The notes below the pieces were generated by a model. It worked only from the letters and a program-made list of their open reading frames with translations. It did no database searches and had not been told where the DNA came from. The translations under genes were made by a program, and so were the position numbers. This document shows positions 1 through 4,890 of a stretch of 9,336 nt of DNA, one piece after another. Each line of letters begins with the position of its first letter. Positions within the stretch are counted from its first letter, which is position 1. Origin of the DNA: Gammaproteobacteria bacterium (lineage in GTDB: Bacteria; Pseudomonadota; Gammaproteobacteria; SZUA-229); contig JARFQK010000098.1 in assembly GCA_029287815.1 (NCBI GenBank), positions 1-9,336 on the forward strand. The letters are read 5' to 3'.

Positions 1-1
1 C

Positions 2-595
2 GGAGTTCCGGCTGCCCCTGAGGACGGTGGGCCACGTAATTGGGAAATCACCGCAATATCAGGCAAACTGAATCTTCGGGAATTGCCTTCCACGACGGCG
101 AGAATTGTCGCCGCCTACGGACCCGGCACCATTCTCGACAACTTGGGATGCGGGCGCACCGAGGGCCGCATCTGGTGTGACGTCCAGCCGCTAGGCGGGG
201 GCGCGCGCGGCTATGTGGCGGCAGAGTTTTTGACGCCCGCGTTATCGCCTGACGGGACTGCCGCAACAGGCCCCGACGACACGGCATTGCGTGCAGGCCA
301 GGGACGCTTCGATGCTACCGGAGAGATCCCCTGTGCCACGTCCAGCGGTCAACCAACGATGCAGTGCGAATTTGGTGTCGCGCGAGCCGGCGGCGGTTAT
401 GCCACGGTCGTGGTCAAGAAGCCGGATGGTCGCAGCCGTGCGATCTACTTTCGTTTGGGAAAGCCGATTGGTGCCAACTTCAGCCAAGCTGACGGCTATT
501 CCGGATTTCGAGCAACCAAGAAGGCCGACTTGTACCTGATCCGCGTGGGCAACGAACGCTATGAAATTCCGGACGCGGTCATCCTCGGTGGCTGA
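2..595 (+). CDS. SH3-domain protein, 5' end outside the window
   Basis: The frame is open from the window edge to the TGA at 593-595, giving about 197 residues; the true start is upstream. A TTG at 83 is in frame, but it lies inside the SH3 domain (it reads as Leu in LNLRELPS), so it is not the start. The first ~75 residues read as a bacterial SH3 (SH3_3-like) domain: WEITAISGKLNLRELPST, then a GC-x4-GR-WCDVQPLGGG stretch and GYVAAEFLTPA. A low-complexity linker follows, then a second conserved-looking module with two Cys (IPCA and MQCEFGVAR), VVVKKPDGRSRAIYF, and a C-terminus ending ERYEIPDAVILGG. Such SH3 domains usually occur in exported or envelope proteins, but any signal peptide would lie outside the window. 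The gene is clearly GC-richer than the DNA that follows (39 of 60 bases at 121-180 against 21 of 60 at 901-960), which may mean a separate origin. No precise function can be given. Confidence 0.8.
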   Translation, partial: GVPAAPEDGGPRNWEITAISGKLNLRELPSTTARIVAAYGPGTILDNLGCGRTEGRIWCDVQPLGGGARGYVAAEFLTPALSPDGTAATGPDDTALRAGQGRFDATGEIPCATSSGQPTMQCEFGVARAGGGYATVVVKKPDGRSRAIYFRLGKPIGANFSQADGYSGFRATKKADLYLIRVGNERYEIPDAVILGG

Positions 596-704
596 CGCTT
601 GGTTTGCTAGCGGCAAAGGATGTAACTTTCCGCGTTCGTCCATCTGGGCCTTGATGTTGTGGTATCTTTTCAAGCTCAATACAGCTTGAGCGATTCGAAG
701 TCAG

Positions 705-1028
705 ATGAAGCTGATATACAGGGCTGGCGATATAAACGAAGCGAACATCGTTGCTGGAATGCTTCACGCTCATGGTATCGATGCACACGTGGGGGGTTAC
801 TACCTGCAAGGTGGCGTCGGCGACTTGGCGGCCTTCAATTTTGCCAATGTTCATGTGCCTGATGAAGACGTTGCTCAAGCGAGACTGTTAATTGCGCAAT
901 ATGAAGATGATTCAGACAACAGTGATGATACTTTTACGGAGAAAAGTAATTCGCATTTCGTTGTTAGTGTCATTCTGTTTGCCCTTATATTGATCGTCAT
1001 CACGATCATTGTTTATGGCGTCAGCTGA
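705..1028 (+). CDS. DUF2007-type small protein with C-terminal membrane anchor
   Basis: This is a 107-residue protein. Residues 1-67 match the DUF2007 (putative signal-transducing, GlnB-like fold) pattern: MKLIYRAGDINEANIVAGML, then HGIDAHVGGYYLQGG, then FANVHVPDEDVAQARLLI. An acidic Asp/Ser-rich linker (about 67-80) leads to one hydrophobic segment at about 84-106 (FVVSVILFALILIVITIIVYGV) with almost no tail after it, so the protein is probably tail-anchored with the DUF2007 domain in the cytoplasm. The ATG at 705 has only a weak GAAG at 697-700 as ribosome site, but it gives the canonical start of the domain. The family's biochemical role is unknown, and no partner can be inferred from the neighbours. 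The family call comes from recognising the pattern, not from a search. Confidence 0.8.
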   Translation: MKLIYRAGDINEANIVAGMLHAHGIDAHVGGYYLQGGVGDLAAFNFANVHVPDEDVAQARLLIAQYEDDSDNSDDTFTEKSNSHFVVSVILFALILIVITIIVYGVS

Positions 1029-1029
1029 T

Positions 1030-1058
1030 TTGTGAGAAATGCGGGCTAGCGCTATAAA
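1030..1058 (+). promoter_or_regulatory. possible sigma70 promoter for the oxidoreductase gene
   Basis: TTGTGA (1030-1035) and TATAAA (1053-1058) are separated by 17 nt, directly after the stop of the DUF2007 gene. The -10 matches 5 of 6 consensus bases and the -35 matches 4 of 6. A start near 1065 would leave a leader of about 96 nt. The call rests only on motif fit, and the rest of the 1029-1160 gap shows nothing else recognisable. Confidence 0.3.
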
Positions 1059-1160
1059 ACTCTTGATCCTTCTTATCTGTCTTCACAAGCAACGGGCGCG
1101 CAAATGCCAAATCAATCTATGCTTGGCCGGTTTTGTATTGCGCGGCACTGAATTAGTTTT

Positions 1161-1739
1161 ATGAAAAAGAAAATCCTAGTTATTCTTGGGCATCCTGATA
1201 CAGAGAGTTTCTGCGGTGCTCTCTCCACTGCATATATTGAAGGTGCAAACGCAGCCGCTGCAGAAATTCGTGAATTGAGGATTGGCGAGCTGAATTTTGA
1301 TCCGATTCTTTGGAAGGGATACAAAGAAATTCAAGAGCTGGAACCGGATCTTGTTCGAGCTCAGGAGCTCATTCAGTGGTCGGATCATATGGTATTCGTT
1401 TATCCCAACTGGTGGGGGGCGATGCCGGCTTTGATGAAGGGCTTTTTTGATCGGGTTTTTCTGCCGAGTTATGCGTTCAAATATCGTGACAATTCTGCTT
1501 TTTGGGACAAGTTGCTTTCCGGGCGCACCGCGCACTTGATCGTCACCTTGGACACGCCGCCCTGGTACTACCGCTGGATATATCGCCAGCCTGGACACAA
1601 CCAGATGAAACGGACGATCCTCGGCTTCTGTGGCATTAAAGTGGTGAAAATAACTGAACTGGCCATTGTCAGAGGCTCGACCGCAGGAAAGCGGGAGAAA
1701 TGGCTTGCGATGGTCAATAGGCTTGGGGCGAATGCCTAG
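1161..1739 (+). CDS. NAD(P)H:quinone oxidoreductase / NAD(P)H-dependent oxidoreductase, flavodoxin-like fold
   Basis: This 192-residue protein belongs to the Flavodoxin_2 (NQO/MdaB/KefF-like) family: cytoplasmic flavoproteins that transfer hydride from NAD(P)H through bound FMN or FAD to quinones or similar acceptors. The N-terminal strand and flavin-phosphate loop read KKILVILGHPDTESFCGAL (residues 3-21). The family's most recognisable block, VFVYPNWWGAMPALMKGFFD, is at 78-97 and is followed by RVFLPSYAF. A central strand, HLIVTLDTPPWYY, is at 125-137, and GFCGIKVVK at 155-163 is the usual late motif. Length is normal for the family. The start ATG fits the fold but has no clear Shine-Dalgarno sequence. 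The exact substrate cannot be told. The gap to lexA (1740-1853) holds the lexA promoter, so this gene is not part of the SOS operon. Confidence 0.9.
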   Translation: MKKKILVILGHPDTESFCGALSTAYIEGANAAAAEIRELRIGELNFDPILWKGYKEIQELEPDLVRAQELIQWSDHMVFVYPNWWGAMPALMKGFFDRVFLPSYAFKYRDNSAFWDKLLSGRTAHLIVTLDTPPWYYRWIYRQPGHNQMKRTILGFCGIKVVKITELAIVRGSTAGKREKWLAMVNRLGANA

Positions 1740-1768
1740 CCCGCCATCAAAGAAATGCTGATCTGGAC

Positions 1769-1797
1769 TTGATATCTTCCCACTGCCTGTTTATACT
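1769..1797 (+). promoter_or_regulatory. sigma70-type promoter of the lexA-imu operon
   Basis: TTGATA (1769-1774) and TATACT (1792-1797) are separated by exactly 17 nt. Both hexamers are close to consensus (5 of 6 each). The expected transcript start is near 1804, about 50 nt before the lexA ATG. The -10 hexamer lies inside the upstream LexA operator copy, so bound LexA would block RNA polymerase. Confidence 0.7.
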
Positions 1798-1799
1798 GT
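1781..1799 (+). promoter_or_regulatory. upstream LexA operator (O1), imperfect
   Basis: CACTGCCTGTTTATACTGT has the form CTG-N10-CTG, one base away from the gammaproteobacterial LexA box CTG-N10-CAG, with an AT-rich right core. It matches the downstream copy at 15 of 19 positions and covers the -10 hexamer. It would be read as a weaker site than O2. Confidence 0.55.
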
Positions 1800-1808
1800 C
1801 CATAAAAG

Positions 1809-1827
1809 CACTGCTTATTTAAACAGT
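1809..1827 (+). promoter_or_regulatory. downstream LexA operator (O2)
   Basis: CACTGCTTATTTAAACAGT contains CTG at 1811-1813, a 10-nt core that is 9/10 A/T, and CAG at 1824-1826: a full CTG-N10-CAG LexA box. It lies just downstream of the predicted transcript start and 28 bp (repeat to repeat) from O1. Two operators at a lexA promoter are also known in E. coli and fit autoregulation. Confidence 0.8.
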
Positions 1828-1853
1828 ATTTATGTAAAAGCTTTTGACCCGGC

Positions 1854-2468
1854 ATGGAAAAATTAACCAAAAGACAGAATCAAGTTTTTGAATTTATCAG
1901 GGAAGCTGTTGCTGCCAGTGGAATGCCGCCCACCGTTGCAGAGATTGCGGTAGCGATGGGTGTCAGCTCCACCAATGGTATTCGCGGGCACTTGCAGGCC
2001 CTGGCGCGAAAGGGCGTGATCGAGCTGGTGCCGAATGCATCGCGGGGTATTCGTCTGTTGGATCAGTCGGAAGCTGAAGCAGAGCCGCTTGGCTTACCTA
2101 TCGTTGGCCAGGTTGCTGCCGGTAGCCCGATATTGGCGCAGGAGCATATCGAGGACCACTGCCGCGTGGATAACGACACGTTTCATCCTGCCGCAGATTA
2201 TCTGTTGCGCGTAAAAGGCGAGAGTATGCGGGATGCGGGTATCTATGATGGCGACTTGCTGGCAGTGCATCGTACTTCCACTGCCAACAATGGTCAGATC
2301 GTTGTGGTGCGCATTGAAGATGAAGTGACCGTAAAACGCTTGCAGATCAAAGGACACATGGCTTACCTGCATCCTGAGAATCCTGATTTCGATGTCATCA
2401 ATGTCAATATGAAAAAGCAAGCGCTGGATATCGAAGGTGTCGCAGTTGGTGTATTGAGGCGATTGTAG
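1854..2468 (+). CDS. lexA: LexA SOS repressor (S24-type autoprotease)
   Basis: The protein is the transcriptional repressor of the SOS regulon; activated RecA triggers its self-cleavage. It has 204 residues, as expected. The N-terminal winged helix-turn-helix runs from LTKRQNQVFEFI to about residue 69 (ALARKGVIELV, then ASRGIRLL). The C-terminal peptidase has the Ala89-Gly90 scissile bond in VGQVAAGSP, the nucleophile Ser124 in KGESMRDAGI and the general base Lys161 in VTVKRLQ. Each lies exactly 5 residues after its E. coli counterpart (84/85, 119, 156). The recognition helix reads STNGIRGHL where E. coli, as I recall it, has SPNAAEEHL, so several base-contacting positions differ. The ATG at 1854 gives the canonical N-terminus although no good Shine-Dalgarno precedes it. 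It is first in the operon and presumably autoregulated through O1 and O2. Whether it is the cell's only LexA or a second, cassette-specific one cannot be told here. Confidence 0.97.
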   Translation: MEKLTKRQNQVFEFIREAVAASGMPPTVAEIAVAMGVSSTNGIRGHLQALARKGVIELVPNASRGIRLLDQSEAEAEPLGLPIVGQVAAGSPILAQEHIEDHCRVDNDTFHPAADYLLRVKGESMRDAGIYDGDLLAVHRTSTANNGQIVVVRIEDEVTVKRLQIKGHMAYLHPENPDFDVINVNMKKQALDIEGVAVGVLRRL

Positions 2469-2501
2469 AAAATTGTTGAATGGATATAGTCGAGGCAAAA
2501 A

Positions 2502-2690
2502 ATGATGAATAGAAAATTCAAAAATCTGGTATCAACTTCTGATGACGCTTACGGTTCGGCACCGCAACAAATGACCTTGTTCCCGGAAGACAAGCCCGGC
2601 CACGATCTCGAGCAAATGAAAATCAAAACAATATTAAAAGCGTTTTATAAAACTGCGGATAACCAGGTAACTGTTAAGCAGGCCGATTGA
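2502..2690 (+). CDS. 62-residue ORF of unknown function with a beta-clamp-binding-like motif
   Basis: I do not recognise this as a named family. Support for a real gene: a GAGG at 2492-2495 lies 6 nt before the ATG, it sits co-directionally between lexA (33 nt before) and imuA (10 nt after), and it has no good rival frame. The protein is hydrophilic, with no membrane segment. Residues 23-27 read QMTLF, followed by an acidic PED, which fits the bacterial sliding-clamp-binding consensus QL[S/D]LF. The stretch QMTLFPEDKPGHDLEQM also resembles, from memory, the region after the clamp motif near the C-terminus of E. coli UmuC (QLNLFDDNAPRPGSEQL). It could therefore be a clamp-binding accessory peptide of the mutasome or a relic of a lost umuC tail. 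It would be transcribed with the SOS operon. Its function is inferred only. Confidence 0.6.
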   Translation: MMNRKFKNLVSTSDDAYGSAPQQMTLFPEDKPGHDLEQMKIKTILKAFYKTADNQVTVKQAD

Positions 2691-2700
2691 TAAGTTAAGC

Positions 2701-3324
2701 ATGAAGAACCAACTACAGACATTGCTTGAGAACAATCCTCAGGTATGGCGGGCAAAAGATGCCGGACGCTATGAAATGACTGGCATGCCAACGGGTTTTG
2801 CTGAGCTGGATACCCTGTTGCCCGGTGGTGGTTGGCCGACCAATGCCGTAATCGAAATGGTGACATCCGAATGGGGCGTAGGTGAGTTACAGCTGTTATT
2901 ACCCTTGATGCGAATCATTACTCAGCAGAGGCGCTGGGTCCTTTGGGTATCACCGCCTTATATGCCTTATGCACCTGCGTTAGAGCGCGCCGGTGTCAAC
3001 ATGGAATATATCGTTGTTGTTCAGCCTGATAATGCCTGTAATGATGCTTTGTGGAGTGCTGAAAAGGCTTTGCAAACTCAGGCTTGCGCGTTGGTGCTTG
3101 CCTGGCTGAATGGTCTGACTATTGGTGTCATTCGCCGCTTACAGCTGGCAGCAGTATCAGGATGCAGTCTTGGTATACTGTTTCGTCAGCGTAATGATGA
3201 ACATTCACCAGCCACTTTACGCTTACAGTTACACCCGTTGCAGACCGGTGTCCAGGTTAAAGTTTTAAAAGCGCGTGGTACCCATCAGTGCCGTAGTGCG
3301 GATGTCAATTTTGATTTGCATTAA
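2701..3324 (+). CDS. imuA: ImuA, RecA-like translesion synthesis factor
   Basis: ImuA is the RecA-related accessory protein of the ImuA-ImuB-DnaE2 mutasome. This copy has 207 residues. Residues 13-45 (PQVWRA, then GMPTGFAELDTLLPGGGWP) are the typical ImuA/RecA-like N-terminal block in which LDTLLPGGG precedes the nucleotide-binding core. The loop matching Walker A reads TSEWGVGELQLL (55-66) and lacks the GKT/S of a working P-loop, as usual for ImuA. RRWVLWVSPPYMPYAPALERAGV (two parts, 77-99) and ALVLAWLNG, then IRRLQLAA, are family-like downstream blocks. The TAA stop is followed by imuB with an 18-nt gap. The start ATG has only a weak ribosome site, so translation may depend on coupling to the small upstream ORF. 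It is older-annotated as SulA-like in some genomes, but the LPGGGWP block and the operon favour ImuA. Confidence 0.92.
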   Translation: MKNQLQTLLENNPQVWRAKDAGRYEMTGMPTGFAELDTLLPGGGWPTNAVIEMVTSEWGVGELQLLLPLMRIITQQRRWVLWVSPPYMPYAPALERAGVNMEYIVVVQPDNACNDALWSAEKALQTQACALVLAWLNGLTIGVIRRLQLAAVSGCSLGILFRQRNDEHSPATLRLQLHPLQTGVQVKVLKARGTHQCRSADVNFDLH

Positions 3325-3342
3325 TGATGCTGGAACGTGGTC

Positions 3343-4890
3343 ATGGCAAAGTCCCCAGCCTCATTGTCTCTACCGTTTCCACTCCCCCCTGAGGTGCCTC
3401 AACCTGCCAGCCAGGCCAAAGCGGAAATCCCACAGCCGCTTTGGCTTGCGCTGGTCTTTCCTAAACTGGCGTTGGAGGTCCATGATGATCAACCATGCGA
3501 TATTCCAGCGGTTGCGGTAAAGGGATATAGAGGCCGCTCTGCCGTACATACGGCATCACAGTTAGCAGAGGCGCGGGGTGTCAGTGCCAATATGGCGGTG
3601 AATGCCGCTTATGCCCTATGTCCCAATTTGAAAGTATACCCGGTCAATCAGCAAGCGCAGCTTGATCGATTACATCAACTGGCAAGCTGGGCAGAGCAGT
3701 TTACTTCTAAAGTGAATGTACAATTACCACAGGCACTGTTACTGGAGGTGCGCGGTAGTTTAAAACTATTTGGTGGTTTATCATCGATCCAGGAGCAGAT
3801 TTGGCAGCAGCTCACCGAACAGTGGCGCTACAGTTTTCAAAGTGCTGTGACACCGACACCCATGGCCAGTCTGTTGCTGGCTTTTAGTGGTCAAAGCGAC
3901 GTAGTGCAGAGCAAACAACAGTTACGATCGGTGCTCGGTCGCTTGTCGATTAACAATTTACCCATCGGGCTTAAGAAAAAACAGCAATTGCGTAACACCG
4001 GTGTTCGACTGCTCAGAGATGTGTGGCGTTTGCCGAAGGATGGGCTGGCTCGTCGATTTGGCCCAGACCTCGTTAACTATCTTGATCGCGCGTTGGGTTT
4101 GATACCTGATCCGCTGGACTTCTTTGTGTCCCCTGAGGAATTCGAAGCGTTTTACGAATTTCCGATGGAAGTACACAGCACCGATTTATTAGTGAATGTC
4201 TCTGGACAATTATTGCAGCAGCTGACGCTATTTCTGCGACAACGTGATATCTGTGTTAATCAATGCCTGATTCAGCTTTATGACGACAAACATGCTGCAA
4301 CCGATATCGTTATCGGTGTGCGCCAGGCGACCCGTGACCATCAGCACCTGACCCGTTTGCTGGAAGAGCACTTGAATCGTCTATCACTGGAAGCACCGGT
4401 CAGAAGTGTCAGGCTGACAGCCAAAGACTTCGTGCTGTTCGCGCCACAAAACTTTTCACTTTTTCTGGAGCCGGCGCTCGATCTAGCGCTGGATCATCAG
4501 GAGGGTGATATTGAAATCTTGCTCGAACAGCTGCAGGCCCGCATCGGAGGCGAAGCGATCAAAACGCTGCACAGTGTCGCCGATCATCGACCCGAATATG
4601 CCTATCGTATCAGTGAAGCGTTGGCAACACGAAGCGAGGTTATAAAGCAGCAATGCCCATTGTGGTTGTTACCTGAGCCGTGCTTATTATCACGCAAGAA
4701 CCATCAACCCTGGTTACAGGGCCCCGTTACTCTAGTCAAAGGCCCGGAACGGATCGAGGCCGGCTGGTGGTCAGGTCACGATGTTCGTCGTGACTACTAT
4801 ATCGCAAAGGACAACAAAGGTAGACAGTTATGGCTTTACCAGGAACTCAACGAACATTGCCGGTGGTATCTGCATGGGCTGTTCGCATGA
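3343..4890 (+). CDS. imuB: ImuB, inactive Y-family polymerase homologue (mutasome adaptor)
   Basis: ImuB is a DinB/UmuC-fold protein without polymerase activity that links DnaE2 to the sliding clamp and to ImuA. With the ATG at 3343 it has 515 residues. The palm begins LWLALVFPKLALEV (33-46), where active Y-family enzymes have their first catalytic Asp motif. LLLEVRGSLKLFGG (132-145) replaces the SxDE motif, so both metal-binding sites are missing, as in the family. A helix-hairpin-helix/thumb region and a little finger follow. The C-terminal ImuB block is intact: GPERIEAGWW (467-476), RRDYY (482-486) and WYLHGLFA at the end. A GTG at 3337 is also possible. Either start leaves a proline-rich extension of over 30 residues before the conserved core. 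Possible clamp motifs are QLTLF (293-297) and NFSLF (370-374). The 3' end overlaps dnaE2 by 17 nt. Confidence 0.93.
   Translation: MAKSPASLSLPFPLPPEVPQPASQAKAEIPQPLWLALVFPKLALEVHDDQPCDIPAVAVKGYRGRSAVHTASQLAEARGVSANMAVNAAYALCPNLKVYPVNQQAQLDRLHQLASWAEQFTSKVNVQLPQALLLEVRGSLKLFGGLSSIQEQIWQQLTEQWRYSFQSAVTPTPMASLLLAFSGQSDVVQSKQQLRSVLGRLSINNLPIGLKKKQQLRNTGVRLLRDVWRLPKDGLARRFGPDLVNYLDRALGLIPDPLDFFVSPEEFEAFYEFPMEVHSTDLLVNVSGQLLQQLTLFLRQRDICVNQCLIQLYDDKHAATDIVIGVRQATRDHQHLTRLLEEHLNRLSLEAPVRSVRLTAKDFVLFAPQNFSLFLEPALDLALDHQEGDIEILLEQLQARIGGEAIKTLHSVADHRPEYAYRISEALATRSEVIKQQCPLWLLPEPCLLSRKNHQPWLQGPVTLVKGPERIEAGWWSGHDVRRDYYIAKDNKGRQLWLYQELNEHCRWYLHGLFA

Noticed and set aside
670..689. Inverted repeat TCAAGCT-6 nt-AGCTTGA before the DUF2007 gene
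   Set aside because: A 7-bp stem without a T-run, 15 nt before a start codon; too short to call a terminator or regulator, and such stems are frequent by chance.
242..878. Minus-strand open frames of 145 and 99 codons across the left genes
   Set aside because: Both overlap recognisable plus-strand proteins, show no domain pattern, and arise easily in GC-rich coding DNA.
1075..1095. CTG-N10-CAA resembling a LexA box before the oxidoreductase gene
   Set aside because: The right triplet is wrong and the core is not AT-rich, unlike the two sites before lexA; most likely chance.
596..1160. Possible integron cassette array in the gaps around the DUF2007 gene
   Set aside because: I looked for attC-like paired RYYYAAC/GTTRRRY core sites in both gaps and found none; no integrase is present.
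1836..1845. Palindrome AAAAGCTTTT between the LexA operator and lexA ATG
   Set aside because: Ten bases, no spacer and no relation to the LexA box; expected by chance in AT-rich leaders.
4781..4873. Longer dnaE2 start at 4781
   Set aside because: This upstream stretch lies within conserved imuB codons in another frame and adds residues not seen in DnaE2 proteins; the ATG at 4874 gives the usual N-terminus.
4887..4890. ATGA overlap at the imuB stop as the dnaE2 start
   Set aside because: That ATG is not in the dnaE2 frame.
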